A stretch of 56,873 nt of DNA from Arthrobacter sp. SO5 (GCF_020532805.1 NZ_MQTQ01000068.1:55411-112283), one strand, 5' to 3'. Shown: positions 34,430 through 43,742, numbered from the stretch's first letter. The notes: generated from the sequence alone by a model not told the origin. Translations and numbers: made by a program.

Positions 34430-36093
34430 TTGAGCAGTCCTTCTGCGAGGGGCCCCAGGGCAAGGGCCGGGAAATAGCTGAGGGCGGTCAGGATCACGGT
34501 CACGCCCAGAAGCAGCGAACCGAAGAGTGCGCCATGGGTGGGAACGGTGCCGGCTGAGGCGGGGATCTTGCCCTGCCTGGCCAGGGATCCGGCCAGGGCG
34601 AGCACCAGGGCGATTGGCAGGAACCGGCCCAGCAGCATGGCCAGGCCCAGCATGACCGAGAGGTAGGGCCCGGAGCTGGTGATCCCGCCGAACGCGGAAC
34701 CGTTGTTGTTCGCCCCCGACGTGAAGGCGTAGAGCACTTCGCTGAACTGGTGCGGACCGGTGGCGGGCGCATTGGCCATGATTTCCGGCAGCAGGACGGT
34801 GATACCGGCCAGTGTGAGCACCTGGGTCGGAGTCACCAGGATGTACATGGCCGCGAGCTTCATTTCCTGCGGCCCGACCCTCTTGCCCAGATACTCCGGA
34901 GTGCGGCCCACCATAAGGCCGGCGATGAAGACGGCAATAATGGACAGGATCAGCATGCCGTAGAGCCCCGAGCCGGTTCCGCCCGGTGCTACTTCGCCCA
35001 GCATCATGTTCACCATGGCCGCCCCGCCGGCCAGCGGAGGCAGGGAATCGTGGGCGACGTTGACGGCGCCGGTGGAGGTCAGGGTGGTGGACGCGGCGAA
35101 GATCGCGCTCGGGGCCGCGCCAAAGCGCTGCTCGAAGCCTTCGCCGAGTCCGCCAGCGGCCGCGGTCGCGGTTCCCTGGGCGCCGGCGACGGCCCAGCCG
35201 GTCAGGGTGGTGGAGGCCAGCCAGAGGGTGCCCATGACGGCGGCGACCGTGAAGCCCTGCTTCCGGTCCCCGACCATCCGGCCGTAGGCATAGGGCAGGG
35301 CCGAGGGAATCAGCAGGATCAGGAACACCTGGAAGAGGCTGATCACCGCATTCGGGTTTTCGAAGGGATGCGCGGAGTTGGCGTTGAAGTAGCCGCCTCC
35401 GTTCGTGCCCAGGACCTTAATCGCTTCCTGCGAGGCGACCGGACCGCCGGGAATGACCTGGGAGATGCCGGCGGCCTGGTTGGCCACGTCGGCGGACCAG
35501 AAGTTCTGCACCACGCCGCCCAGGACCAGCACCACGGCGCCGACGAACGCGAGCGGCAGCAGCACCCGGAAGGAGGTACGGGTCAGATCGGTCCAGAAGT
35601 TGCCCAGGCGCTCCGTCCTGGTACGCACGATGCCGCGGATGAGCGCGACGGCGACCACGATGCCGACGGCGGCGGAGAGGAAGTTCTGCACCGCCAGCAA
35701 GGACATCTGCACAAAGATGCCGACCGTGGCCTCCGGCACGTAGGTCTGCCAGTTGGTGTTGGTGACGAAGGATATCGCCGTGTTCATGGCCACCCACGGG
35801 TCCACGCCCGTCAGGGAACCGGCGCCGGGCAGGAGTCCCTGGACCCGCTGCAGACCGAACACCACCAGGATGGATACGACGGAAAACGCCAGGACGCTGC
35901 GAAGGTACACGGACCACCTCTGGTCCGCTCCCGGGTCGATCCCCGCCAGCCGATAGAACAGCCGCTCCGGCCTGCTGTGCGTGGTTCCCTCAAAGACGTG
36001 GGCCAGGTAGATGCCCAGCGGCTTGTGCAGGGCCGCGAGGACCAGGACCAGCGCCGCCACCTGGATAACAAAGGATGCAGTGTTGAACGTCAT
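34426..36093 (-). CDS. kdpA: K+-transporting ATPase channel-like subunit KdpA
   Basis: A 555-residue, ten-helix potassium-binding subunit related to SKT channels. Filter-type segments are visible at [28 protein letters not shown] and [14 protein letters not shown]. Length equals the family norm. It starts 7 nt downstream of kdpF and its stop overlaps the kdpB start, the standard kdpFABC order. Confidence 0.97.
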   Translation of the reverse strand: MTFNTASFVIQVAALVLVLAALHKPLGIYLAHVFEGTTHSRPERLFYRLAGIDPGADQRWSVYLRSVLAFSVVSILVVFGLQRVQGLLPGAGSLTGVDPWVAMNTAISFVTNTNWQTYVPEATVGIFVQMSLLAVQNFLSAAVGIVVAVALIRGIVRTRTERLGNFWTDLTRTSFRVLLPLAFVGAVVLVLGGVVQNFWSADVANQAAGISQVIPGGPVASQEAIKVLGTNGGGYFNANSAHPFENPNAVISLFQVFLILLIPSALPYAYGRMVGDRKQGFTVAAVMGTLWLASTTLTGWAVAGAQGTATAAAGGLGEGFEQRFGAAPSAIFAASTTLTSTGAVNVAHDSLPPLAGGAAMVNMMLGEVAPGGTGSGLYGMLILSIIAVFIAGLMVGRTPEYLGKRVGPQEMKLAAMYILVTPTQVLTLAGITVLLPEIMANAPATGPHQFSEVLYAFTSGANNNGSAFGGITSSGPYLSVMLGLAMLLGRFLPIALVLALAGSLARQGKIPASAGTVPTHGALFGSLLLGVTVILTALSYFPALALGPLAEGLLK

Positions 36094-36100
36094 TGTCCGC

Positions 36101-36199
36101 TCACCACTTCTCGGGCCGGATCAGGGCAGCGAGCAGGTAGCCAAAGAGGCTGAGCCCGGCCAGGAGCAGCACCAGCCACATCACCGCATCGACGCTCAT
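36101..36199 (-). CDS. kdpF: KdpF small subunit
   Basis: A 32-residue single-helix peptide, MSVDAVMWLVLLLAGLSLFG and on to LIRPEKW, with the size, hydrophobic core and C-terminal basic/aromatic end of KdpF, which stabilises the KdpABC complex. Its ATG overlaps the stop of the upstream microprotein (ATGA), and kdpA follows after 7 nt. Confidence 0.9.
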   Translation of the reverse strand: MSVDAVMWLVLLLAGLSLFGYLLAALIRPEKW

Positions 36200-36315
36200 T
36201 GCCCGTCCTCCGGCCTTTCGCCGGTCCCGCCGACCACTCTGGCCAGGAGGTGGCCAACCCACATCACGAACCCCATGGAGGCCATGAGGATTCCGATAAC
36301 AGCCGCATCGGCCAT
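36196..36315 (-). CDS. 39-residue membrane microprotein at the head of the kdp operon
   Basis: A short open frame from ATG 36315 with AAAGGAAC in front. It encodes MADAAVIGILMASMGFVMWV, then GHLLARVVGGTGERPEDGQ: one transmembrane helix and a hydrophilic C-terminal tail. Its TGA overlaps the kdpF ATG. The good ribosome site, the coupling and the one-helix design argue that it is translated as an additional small partner of the pump. I know no named family for it, and its conservation could not be tested here. Confidence 0.65.
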   Translation of the reverse strand: MADAAVIGILMASMGFVMWVGHLLARVVGGTGERPEDGQ

Positions 36316-36423
36316 TGCACGTTCCTTTCATCTGCGCCCCGGTTGCGGGACTAAACCCAGTCAAGTCCTGCGAAGAGTCGAAAGAGCCGGGCCTGATGAA
36401 TCCCTAACGCCGTTGGGTTGGAT

Positions 36424-36485
36424 CTTGACGGATCCTTGACGCCCGCCGCCCGATGCCCCGACGCACCCGCCGTCAAGGATTCGTC
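36424..36485 (-). promoter_or_regulatory. Putative KdpE operator repeats
   Basis: CTTGACG occurs at 36424-36430 and 36435-36441, an 11-bp tandem period typical of OmpR/PhoB-type sites. A third copy lies inverted at 36471-36477. Together GACGGATCCTTGACG (36427-36441) and CGTCAAGGATTCGTC (36471-36485) form a 15-bp inverted repeat with one mismatch. The sites lie 109-170 nt before the first gene of the kdp operon and just upstream of the divergent permease fragment. Confidence 0.55.
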
Positions 36486-36512
36486 CAGATCGGCACGCCA
36501 TGACCACCCTGC

Positions 36513-37685
36513 ATGCCGCAGATCCGCGGCCACGAGTCGGACACGGATTCGGACCCCGCGGGCCGGATCGAGGGCGCACGCCGCCTGCTGACCACGGCCG
36601 CCGTCATCATGAGTGCCTTCCTTGTCACCACGAGCTTCACCACCGTGGTGCTCATTCCTGAACAGGAATTCCAGCCGGGCGGCCAGGCGAACGGGCGTGC
36701 CCTGGCCTTCCTCGCACACGAATACCTGGGCGCAGGCTTCGGCACCGTCTATGACCTCAGCACCATTGCCATCCTGTGGTTTGCTGGCGCCTCAGCCATG
36801 GCCGGGCTCCTGAACCTCGTTCCCCGCTATCTGCCCCGGTACGGCATGGCCCCGGAATGGGCCCGTGCTGTCCGACCGCTGGTCCTGGTGTTCACCCTCG
36901 TGGGGTTCCTGATCACCTGGCTGTTCGATGCCGACGTCGACGCCCAGGGCGGCGCCTATGCCACCGGCGTCCTGGTCCTCATGACGTCCGCGGCGATCGC
37001 CGTAACGTTCTCCGCGCGGAGCAAGAGGCAACGCAAGCGCAGCGTCGGGTTCGGGACAATCGCCGTCGTCTTCGTCTACACCACGGTGGCGAACATCTTC
37101 GAGCGGCCCGAAGGCATCCGGATCGCCGCGCTGTTCATCCTCGGGATCATCGTCATCTCCCTGCTCTCGCGCATCCGGCGCTCCTTCGAGCTCCACGCCA
37201 CGCGCGTGCGGATGGACACCCCTGCACTGGAATTCCTGGCCGCCAACGAAACCGGACCCATCGCGATCATCGCCCACGAACCTCTCCGGCTGAGTGCTGG
37301 GGCGTACGGGGACAAACTGACATCGGCCGTTGAGGTCAGCCACCTGCCGGTGGACTACCAGGCTTTGTTCCTCGAAGTGGTGGTGGACGATTCCTCGGAC
37401 TTCGAAACCGAACTGGAGGTCCGCGGTATCACCCGGCACGGCTACCGGATCCTGGAGGTGCATGGTCCCGTGGTGCCGAACACCATCGCCTCGGTCCTGC
37501 TGCATATCCGCGACGTGACCGGGCTGATGCCGCACATCTACTTCCGCTGGACGGAGGGCAACCCCGTGACAAACCTGCTGCGCTTCCTGGCCTTCGGGGA
37601 AGGCGAGATCGCCCCGGTCACCCGTGAGGTGCTGCGCGAGGCAGAACCCGACGTCGCGCGGCGGCCCTGGGTCCACGTCGGCTGA
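36513..37685 (+). CDS. APC-superfamily permease, N-terminally truncated
   Basis: The 390 residues match only the second half of a longer actinobacterial APC-type permease (about 650 residues, from memory of the family). The frame begins near the segment MPQIRG that normally follows the sixth to seventh helix, continues through six hydrophobic helices (for example [20 protein letters not shown]) and ends in a soluble C-terminal domain of about 170 residues. No ribosome site precedes ATG 36513, and the frame is closed by a TGA 12 nt upstream. The missing half is not found in the gap before kdp. It is probably a remnant. APC transporters with cytosolic tails include K+ importers such as KimA, so a former potassium role is conceivable. 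Confidence 0.6.
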   Translation: MPQIRGHESDTDSDPAGRIEGARRLLTTAAVIMSAFLVTTSFTTVVLIPEQEFQPGGQANGRALAFLAHEYLGAGFGTVYDLSTIAILWFAGASAMAGLLNLVPRYLPRYGMAPEWARAVRPLVLVFTLVGFLITWLFDADVDAQGGAYATGVLVLMTSAAIAVTFSARSKRQRKRSVGFGTIAVVFVYTTVANIFERPEGIRIAALFILGIIVISLLSRIRRSFELHATRVRMDTPALEFLAANETGPIAIIAHEPLRLSAGAYGDKLTSAVEVSHLPVDYQALFLEVVVDDSSDFETELEVRGITRHGYRILEVHGPVVPNTIASVLLHIRDVTGLMPHIYFRWTEGNPVTNLLRFLAFGEGEIAPVTREVLREAEPDVARRPWVHVG

Positions 37686-37727
37686 ACACCGCGGCTGAAG
37701 AACGCGGCTGCGGATCCGGCCCCCACA

Positions 37728-37768
37728 ACAAACGCCCCTCCCGAGGAATCCTCGAGCGGGGCGTTTGT
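37728..37768. terminator. Bidirectional terminator after the permease fragment and cspA
   Basis: ACAAACGCCCC (37728-37738) pairs perfectly with GGGGCGTTTGT (37758-37768), and the loop contains a further short palindrome, CGAGGAATCCTCG. It sits between convergent genes, with A and T runs inside the stem on the proper sides for both directions. Confidence 0.85.
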
Positions 37769-37821
37769 GGTCTTGGGGGAAACGGTCCCGGCCGGCTGGC
37801 CGGGGCTGCTATCCGGTGTAC

Positions 37822-38025
37822 TTAGAGCGGGCGGATGTTCTCAGCCTGCGGGCCCTTCGGACCCTGGGTGACGTCGAACTCGACCTTCTGGTTCTCGTCC
37901 AGGGAGCGGTAGCCGCTGCTGGCGATTGCCGAATAGTGGGCGAAAACGTCGGCCGACCCGTCATCCGGGGCGATGAAGCCAAAACCCTTTTCGGCGTTGA
38001 ACCATTTAACTGTGCCTGTAGCCAT
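37822..38025 (-). CDS. cspA: Cold-shock protein, CspA family
   Basis: A 67-residue single cold-shock domain that binds single-stranded nucleic acid and acts as an RNA chaperone. Both RNA-binding motifs are present: RNP1 in [10 protein letters not shown] and RNP2 as [11 protein letters not shown] 38025 with AGAAGGAT in front gives the conserved start [14 protein letters not shown]; longer in-frame starts add an unrelated Pro-rich leader. The roughly 150-nt gap before it is shared with the divergent glycosyltransferase gene and probably holds a long 5' leader, as is usual for these genes. Confidence 0.95.
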   Translation of the reverse strand: MATGTVKWFNAEKGFGFIAPDDGSADVFAHYSAIASSGYRSLDENQKVEFDVTQGPKGPQAENIRPL

Positions 38026-38183
38026 GCCATATCCTTCTGAAATGCTGCTGATCTCCGGCGGCCCTAAGGCCAACGGCTGCGGAGACATTCGTCCGCTGTC
38101 CCCCAACGTACGGGTCCGGGGGCCATGGTGCAAGAGGCCGACGGGGGGATTTCTTCACGTTCGCCGGCAATAGTAAGGGCACC

Positions 38184-38939
38184 ATGACAACAATCTCTGT
38201 GGTTATCCCCACCCGGAACGACGCCGAGCTGCTCTCGGTTTGTCTGTCCGCGCTTGCCCGCCAGACCCGCCCCGCCGATGAAATCATCGTCGTGGACAAC
38301 GGAAGCTCGGATAACACGGCGGCGGTCTGCACCGCCGCGGGGGTGCGGCGGATCGCCGTCGACCTCCCGGGGATCGCCGCCTCGACGGCGCACGGTTTCG
38401 ATGAAGCGCGGTGCGAGTTGCTTGCCCGGCTGGACACAGACTCGGTCCCGCCCGCGGACTGGCTGGAGCGCGTCGCGGCGATCCTTGACGGGGCCGGTCC
38501 GCTGTCGGCCGTAACAGGCCCGGGGGATTTTTATGGCGGGAACCGCTTCGCCCGCTGGTTGGGCCGGAACGTCTATATCGCCGGGTATTTTTGGGCCATC
38601 GGTTGGCTGCTGGGGCATCCCCCGCTGTTCGGCTCGAACTTTGCCCTGCGCTCCGGGGTCTGGGCGCGGATCCGCGGCAAAGTCAGCCGCGGCCTGCCGC
38701 CGGTCCATGATGACCTCGACATCTCCTACCAGATCCCGCCCGAGGTGACGGTGATCCTGGAGCCCACCTTGCGGGTAGGCGTCTCGGCCCGGCCGTTCGA
38801 GGGCTGGCAGTCCGTCGGCCACCGGCTTTTGATGGCGTGGACCACCTTCGGCGTCGAGTTCGCCAAGGAGCGGCCCGGACGGCGTCGGCGGCGCCGGCGG
38901 CGATGGGAACGGCAACACCCGCGTCAGACGGCCGCGTAG
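38184..38939 (+). CDS. Family 2 glycosyltransferase
   Basis: A 251-residue GT-A fold transferase. The N-terminal nucleotide-binding pattern is VIPTRNDAELLSVCLSALAR, then EIIVVDNGSSDNTA; the metal-binding DxD is LARLDTDSVPPADW. The acceptor half contains DDLDISYQIPPE. There is no transmembrane helix except a weak hydrophobic patch near YFWAIGWLLG. The C-terminus is very basic (RRRRRRRW). AAGGGCACC gives a reasonable ribosome site. Its last 16 nt overlap the convergent hydrolase gene. The sugar donor and acceptor are unknown. Confidence 0.85.
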   Translation: MTTISVVIPTRNDAELLSVCLSALARQTRPADEIIVVDNGSSDNTAAVCTAAGVRRIAVDLPGIAASTAHGFDEARCELLARLDTDSVPPADWLERVAAILDGAGPLSAVTGPGDFYGGNRFARWLGRNVYIAGYFWAIGWLLGHPPLFGSNFALRSGVWARIRGKVSRGLPPVHDDLDISYQIPPEVTVILEPTLRVGVSARPFEGWQSVGHRLLMAWTTFGVEFAKERPGRRRRRRRRWERQHPRQTAA

Positions 38940-39862
38940 AGCGCGATCAGGTCACGGCTCATCTGGTACGGGGACGTCTCGCTCGGGCTGTGGCCGCCCC
39001 GGTACACCGCAATCCGGGCGCCGATCGACTGCGCGAAGGCCCGGTGCAACGCGAGCGGCCAGAGGTCATGTTCGCCGACGGCAACGAACTTCGGCAGCGA
39101 TGCGGCGGCCAGCGCCGCCCTGAGATCGGGTGCGTGTTGCATGAGCCCGAGAATGTCGCGCACGGAGGCCCGGCGGGTGAAACGGAACCTCGAGTTCACA
39201 AAACGCATGCGGTTCCGGTCAACCCCGATGACGTTGCAGCGGATGCCCCAGATCATCAGTGCGGCGCCGACGCGGCCGTTGACGCACGTACTCAACCTGC
39301 CGATCTTGCTGATTCCCCGGAAACTGTGGCCAGGCTCCGGGGGGCAGCTGATCAGCGTCAGGCTGCTGAACTTCTCCGGCCGCCGGGAGAAAGCCAGTTG
39401 CGCCACGATCGCGGCGAAGGAGTAGCCGACCACATGCGCGGGCCCCTCCTCGGCGTCGAGCATCGCGACCAGGTCGTTGCTGAACAGCTCGTAGTCGTAG
39501 TGCGCCCGGGGCGGAACGAGGTTCTCCGGCCCGGCGGCCGCCGACTCGTACTGGCCGGCGATGTCGCAGCTGAGGACTGAGTAGCCGGCCGCTGCGAGCT
39601 CGGGCAGCATGAGGACAAAATCTTCCTTGGACCCGGTTGCCCCGGGGATCAGCAGCACCCTGGGGTTGCCGGGGGTGCCCATGGACAGGGTGGCCAGTGG
39701 TCCGCTGGGGGCATCGAACGTGCCCCGCGTGGCGCCGGCAGGCACGGCGGCCCAGTCGACGTCGTTCAGGGCGGCGTCCCGGCGGGCGGCTTCGTCAACC
39801 AGCGCCGATCCGAAGCCCTCGGGGTCCCGATCGTCCTGCGCGTCGCCGTCAGCAGCCACCAT
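38924..39862 (-). CDS. Alpha/beta hydrolase
   Basis: A 312-residue alpha/beta hydrolase. The nucleophile elbow is VVGYSFAAIVAQLA (Gly-x-Ser-x-Ala), the oxyanion-side strand is VLLIPGATGSKEDF, and the His is likely in YRGGHSPSETSPYQ near the C-terminus. There is no signal peptide. TATGTT ends 6 nt before the ATG and no ribosome site is seen, so the message is probably leaderless. It converges on and overlaps the glycosyltransferase gene. The substrate is not predictable. Confidence 0.82.
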   Translation of the reverse strand: MVAADGDAQDDRDPEGFGSALVDEAARRDAALNDVDWAAVPAGATRGTFDAPSGPLATLSMGTPGNPRVLLIPGATGSKEDFVLMLPELAAAGYSVLSCDIAGQYESAAAGPENLVPPRAHYDYELFSNDLVAMLDAEEGPAHVVGYSFAAIVAQLAFSRRPEKFSSLTLISCPPEPGHSFRGISKIGRLSTCVNGRVGAALMIWGIRCNVIGVDRNRMRFVNSRFRFTRRASVRDILGLMQHAPDLRAALAAASLPKFVAVGEHDLWPLALHRAFAQSIGARIAVYRGGHSPSETSPYQMSRDLIALYAAV

Positions 39863-39868
39863 GGACTA

Positions 39869-39874
39869 AACATA
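39869..39874 (-). promoter_or_regulatory. -10-like box of a probable leaderless hydrolase transcript
   Basis: On the minus strand TATGTT ends 6 nt before the ATG at 39862, and no ribosome site lies between. Confidence 0.45.
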
Positions 39875-39921
39875 GCCCTGAACGGGTGCGGCCGGGCCGG
39901 ATCCGGCCGGAGTGGCGGCGC

Positions 39922-41049
39922 TCAGGCCACCTTGCGCACGAAAGCATGGATCCGGCGGTACACTTCCTGCGATTCCGGGTAGCGGAAGTTCTGTTGCCAG
40001 GTGTGTTCGGTGTTGGCGCTTGCCCAGCCGTAGATGAGGCTGTCCACCGGGACGGAGTGTTCGCGCAGCCGGGCAATGAAGTTCATGTTGGCGGCGTAAA
40101 AGTAGTCGCGCTCCGAAGTAGTCACGAAGACCGGCGGGAAGCGCGAATCCAGCCATTCGATGGGTGAGAGAAAGCCTGCGCCCCTGCGGAGGGCTTCCAG
40201 CCTGCCTGGGCCGGCAAAGCCGGCGCCAAACCAGCCGCGAAAGCCGGGGCGCAAACCCCCGCCGATGCCGCGGCTCCCGCCGCCGGTGCGGCGGACGGGC
40301 AGCAGCATGCGGATGAAGTTCAGGCTCAGCACGAAGCCCTTGTCGAAGAAGACGGAGAAGTCCACCACACTGCAGTGCTGGACCAGGCCCTTGAAATCCG
40401 ACGCCGGCACAGCCGGCGTCAAGCCGTGGTGCCGTGCCAGTTCCGGCCGGAAGCTGGCCGCGGTCAGTAGCGCCGCGATCTGGCCGCCGGCGGAGTCGCC
40501 GCCGAGCACGATCCGTGATCCGTCGCCCCCGTAGCCGGCGACGTTTTGCCGGACCCAGGCGAGTGCGGCGTTGGCGTCCGCCAGAACGTGGGCCATCTGG
40601 AATCGCGGCGCCTTCCGGTAGTTCACGTTGACCACCACCATGCCGCCCTGGGCCTGGCTCGCGCAGTACTTGGTCAGCGAGGACTTGTCCCCGGACGTCC
40701 AGCCGCCGCCGTGGAAGTACACGTAGACCGGCAGCGGTCCTGCCGGGCCGGATTCGGCGGCTGAGGTGCCCTCGGAAGGATGCGGGGTGATGACGTCGAG
40801 GCGGTGCGCCCGGATCCCGTCGCCCACGAAATCAATGTCGTGGAAGTATTCGACGCCGGTAATCGGGTCGACGTTGAAGCGTGCGTTCTCGCTGGCCTTC
40901 ACCGAGTGCATCAGCAACCGCCAGGTCCACACCGGAACCCGGCGCAGGACGTTCCTCGCCCTCCGGGCCAGGGCGGAAGTGCCCCCGGGCTGGTGCGGCT
41001 GTTGAACCGGCAACTCGTGGTGCATTGGCTGGTAAGCCGCTGAGGTCAT
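39922..41049 (-). CDS. Alpha/beta hydrolase, hormone-sensitive-lipase-like esterase
   Basis: A 375-residue carboxylesterase-type enzyme. The HSL-family oxyanion motif YFHGGGWTSG and the nucleophile motif LGGDSAGGQIAAL are clear; the acid is probably in TTSERDYFY and the His in SANTEHTWQ. A Gly/Arg-rich insertion (GGGSRGIGGGLRPGFRGW) interrupts the cap region and looks like a low-complexity loop. TAGAAT ends 6 nt before the ATG, with no ribosome site, suggesting a leaderless message. The gene is separated from the previous hydrolase by 59 nt. Confidence 0.85.
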   Translation of the reverse strand: MTSAAYQPMHHELPVQQPHQPGGTSALARRARNVLRRVPVWTWRLLMHSVKASENARFNVDPITGVEYFHDIDFVGDGIRAHRLDVITPHPSEGTSAAESGPAGPLPVYVYFHGGGWTSGDKSSLTKYCASQAQGGMVVVNVNYRKAPRFQMAHVLADANAALAWVRQNVAGYGGDGSRIVLGGDSAGGQIAALLTAASFRPELARHHGLTPAVPASDFKGLVQHCSVVDFSVFFDKGFVLSLNFIRMLLPVRRTGGGSRGIGGGLRPGFRGWFGAGFAGPGRLEALRRGAGFLSPIEWLDSRFPPVFVTTSERDYFYAANMNFIARLREHSVPVDSLIYGWASANTEHTWQQNFRYPESQEVYRRIHAFVRKVA

Positions 41050-41055
41050 GGTCCC

Positions 41056-41061
41056 ATTCTA
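41056..41061 (-). promoter_or_regulatory. -10-like box of a probable leaderless esterase transcript
   Basis: On the minus strand TAGAAT ends 6 nt before the ATG at 41049; the gap (GGGACC) holds no ribosome site at usable spacing. Confidence 0.5.
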
Positions 41062-41093
41062 TCTGGCACAACTGTGCTAGAGCTGTGGGCCGG

Positions 41094-42458
41094 TCATGGC
41101 GCAGCGCGAAGGGCCTCATAGTCCAGCAAGGATTGCCGGGCATAGCTGAACGACCAGTCGACAACAGCCTCGGTGCCGTCATCCGATTTACCCAGGTAGC
41201 CGAGGATCTGGCCTGCGGCGGGGCTTTGCGCGTGGGCGCGTGCGAGCAGCAGCGCGCACGTGCGGACGTAGTCGAAGAACGGGACGAAGTCGAGCCCCGC
41301 GAGGTCGATCGATCCTTTCATGTCATGGAACTGGCGCACGTAGTAGTCGCGTCCGCCGTTCTGCAGGTGGCCGAGGAAAGGATCCGACACGGCCTGCAGC
41401 ACCCGTTGGAGCTGGACCACGCGGTTACCCTGACCATGCTCTGCCACAGCCTGCGCGCTGCTGCCCGGCTGCGCGATGCCGCCGTAGCGCTGCAGCACTG
41501 ACTGCCCGGCCTCTTTCACCTGGAGCAGCAGCGGATCCCCATCGGGGGACTGCAGCAACTGCAGGAAGCAGCGGGTTCCGACGCTGCCGACGCCGACCAC
41601 GCGGCGGGCCAGATCGGTGGGGGTGTACTGGGCCAGGACGGTGCGGACGTCGAGACTGACCGTGCGGCGATATTCGGCGAACAGGCGCGGTACCACGTCG
41701 GTGTTCTGCACGGGCGCAGTCGTCATTTCCGGCGGACGTTCCACGAAACGCAGGCGGCCGTCGTCGTCCAGCCGCGTGGTGCGGCGCACGGCCCGCTGGC
41801 CGGTGCGCTTCGTGGCCGCGCTGATCGCGTGGTGCAGCACCTTCCGGGCATCCGGGCTCAGAAGGCTGCGGGCGAATTTGAGGTTGCTATGCATGTAGAA
41901 GCGCTCGTACGGGTTTCGTTCCAGCATCGTTCTCAGTGCGCCGCGGTAAGCCCTGACGGTGCGTTGTGCTGCTTTTCGCACCTCGCGTTCGGTGTACTCG
42001 GCGTGAATTCCGCCGACCACCACGCTCGTGACGAGCCGTTTGAGGTCCCAGTCCCACGGGGCCGCGCCGGCCTCGTCGAAGTCGTTGAGGTCGAAGACGA
42101 GTTTGCGTTCCGGTGAGGCATAGAAGCCGAAGTTGCTGATGTGCGCGTCGCCGCATGCCGCGACGATGATTCCCGAGTGCGGGTCGCGGGCGAGGTCCAT
42201 GGCCATCAGCCCGGCCGTCCCCCGGTAGAACGCGAAGGGGTTCTCGAGCATGCGCTCCATGCGCAGGGGCACCAGATCCTGATCGCGGTCTTCGTTCTGT
42301 TCGCGGATGTGGGCGACGGCGTCACGCGGTGCCGTGCTCCGATCGGCCAGGGCACTGCGCGGCGTGGTCTTGCGCAGTTGGCGACCGCGGGCGTACGCAT
42401 CCGCACGGCTCAACTGCCGCTCGTCGCGGTCCGGAGCGGGCGAGGACTCGGCAGGCAT
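41094..42458 (-). CDS. DUF2252 family protein
   Basis: A 454-residue DUF2252 protein. The family core is easy to see: RMLENPFAFYRGTAGLMAMD, then CGDAHISNFGFYASPERKLV and LNDFDEAGAAPWDWDLKRLV, which recall the catalytic loop and metal site (HxxN, D) of kinase-like phosphotransferases; the C-terminal part ends with DWSFSYARQSLLDYEAL. The biochemical activity of the family is not known to me. It lies 44 nt upstream of the esterase gene on the same strand. Confidence 0.9.
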   Translation of the reverse strand: MPAESSPAPDRDERQLSRADAYARGRQLRKTTPRSALADRSTAPRDAVAHIREQNEDRDQDLVPLRMERMLENPFAFYRGTAGLMAMDLARDPHSGIIVAACGDAHISNFGFYASPERKLVFDLNDFDEAGAAPWDWDLKRLVTSVVVGGIHAEYTEREVRKAAQRTVRAYRGALRTMLERNPYERFYMHSNLKFARSLLSPDARKVLHHAISAATKRTGQRAVRRTTRLDDDGRLRFVERPPEMTTAPVQNTDVVPRLFAEYRRTVSLDVRTVLAQYTPTDLARRVVGVGSVGTRCFLQLLQSPDGDPLLLQVKEAGQSVLQRYGGIAQPGSSAQAVAEHGQGNRVVQLQRVLQAVSDPFLGHLQNGGRDYYVRQFHDMKGSIDLAGLDFVPFFDYVRTCALLLARAHAQSPAAGQILGYLGKSDDGTEAVVDWSFSYARQSLLDYEALRAAP

Positions 42459-42545
42459 GAGGTCATTCTGGACGCTCCCACCCGGTTCCGCAACAGGCCG
42501 CGTTGACCCGGACGATCAGGGCCGGCCGGCCCCGGCCGGGTCCGC

Positions 42546-43601
42546 TCAGGGAGTCAGCAGGACCTTGATGGCGCGCCGTTCGTCCATGGCGCGGTAGGCC
42601 TCCGGGGCTTCCTTCAGCGGCATCACGACGTCGAAGACCCGGCCCGGATTAATGGTTCCGGCGAGCACGTCCGCGAGCAACTCGGGGATGTAGGTCCTGG
42701 CCGGGGCCATGCCGCCGGCGATCGAGATGTTCGTGTCGAACAGGAACCGCAGCGGGGCCTCCGCGCCGCCTGTGGGGACGCCGACAAAGCCGAGGGCGCC
42801 GCCCGGGCGGACGCTGTGCAGGGCCTGCTCCATCGATTCCTTGGTTCCCACGCACTCCAGCACGGAGTCTGCCAGCACGCCGCCGAGCAGTTCGCGGACC
42901 TTGGCCACGCCGTCGTCCCCACGTTCGGCGACGATGTCGGTGGCCCCGAATTCGCGGGCGATCGCCTGCCGGTCGGCGTGCCGGGACATGGCGATGATCC
43001 GCTCGGCCCCGAGGCGCTTGGCGGCGAGCACGCCGCAGAGCCCGACGGCGCCGTCGCCGACCACAACCACTGTCCGGCCAGGGCCCACCTTCGCGGCCAG
43101 GGCGGCGTGGTGTCCGGTGGCCATCACGTCGGAGAGTGTGAGCAGGCTGGCGCGCAGGGCGTCGTCCGGATCGGTGACGCCGGGGACCTTGACCAAGGTG
43201 GACTCGGCGAGCGGCACACGGACCGCCTGGCCCTGCCCGCCGTCGATGCCCAAGCCGGTGTCATCCTTGCCGCCCCAGCCCGCCAGGTGATCGCAGGCCA
43301 CGGTGACGCCGTCCAGGCACTGGGGGCACTCGCCGCAGCTGACTACGAAGGGCGCGATCACGAAGTCGCCCACGGCGAGGGTCGTGACGCCGTCGCCGAT
43401 GCTCTCAACCGTCCCGATGAACTCGTGTCCGATCGCTGACGGTTCGTGTGTGGGCTTGACGCCACGGTAGGGCCACAGATCCGAGCCGCAGACGCAGGAG
43501 GCGGTGACTTTCACGACGACGTCCGTGGGCAACTGGACCGTGGGGTAGCCTCGGTCTTCGACCCGGATGTCGCCGGGGCCGTGGATGATGGTGGCGCGCA
43601 T
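42546..43601 (-). CDS. Zinc-dependent alcohol dehydrogenase
   Basis: A 351-residue medium-chain dehydrogenase. Catalytic zinc ligands are in ASCVCGSDLWPYRG and IGHEFIGTVESIG. The structural zinc site has four Cys in SCGECPQCLDGVTVACDH. The Rossmann motif is VVVVGDGAVGLCGVLAA. A tailored substrate cannot be assigned; an aldehyde or secondary alcohol is likely. It seems monocistronic: the DUF2252 gene downstream is 87 nt away, and the upstream side faces a nested palindromic repeat. Confidence 0.9.
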   Translation of the reverse strand: MRATIIHGPGDIRVEDRGYPTVQLPTDVVVKVTASCVCGSDLWPYRGVKPTHEPSAIGHEFIGTVESIGDGVTTLAVGDFVIAPFVVSCGECPQCLDGVTVACDHLAGWGGKDDTGLGIDGGQGQAVRVPLAESTLVKVPGVTDPDDALRASLLTLSDVMATGHHAALAAKVGPGRTVVVVGDGAVGLCGVLAAKRLGAERIIAMSRHADRQAIAREFGATDIVAERGDDGVAKVRELLGGVLADSVLECVGTKESMEQALHSVRPGGALGFVGVPTGGAEAPLRFLFDTNISIAGGMAPARTYIPELLADVLAGTINPGRVFDVVMPLKEAPEAYRAMDERRAIKVLLTP

Positions 43602-43677
43602 GGGGGCTCCTCAAGTTGTGCGTGGGCTTGTACGCAAGTTTAGTCCCGTGGCATGCCGGCCACGTATGCGAGGAAAA

Positions 43678-43742
43678 GCAACGCGGGGTCAGATCTGGCC
43701 CATTAGGACCCCCGGCATGGGCCGTACCTGACCCCGCGTTGC
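43678..43742. repeat. Nested palindromic repeat, copy 1
   Basis: An outer 15-bp perfect stem, GCAACGCGGGGTCAG (43678-43692) with its complement (43728-43742), encloses an inner 7-bp stem GGCCCAT/ATGGGCC (43697-43703, 43717-43723). It begins one base after the thiolase stop. The outer arm shares AACGCGGGGTCA with the copy at 56770-56832. It may serve as terminator or be a REP-like element. Confidence 0.9.

Noticed and set aside
38924..38939. The 16-nt convergent overlap of the glycosyltransferase and hydrolase genes as a regulatory antisense device.
   Set aside because: Short convergent overlaps are common in compact genomes and nothing else supports regulation.
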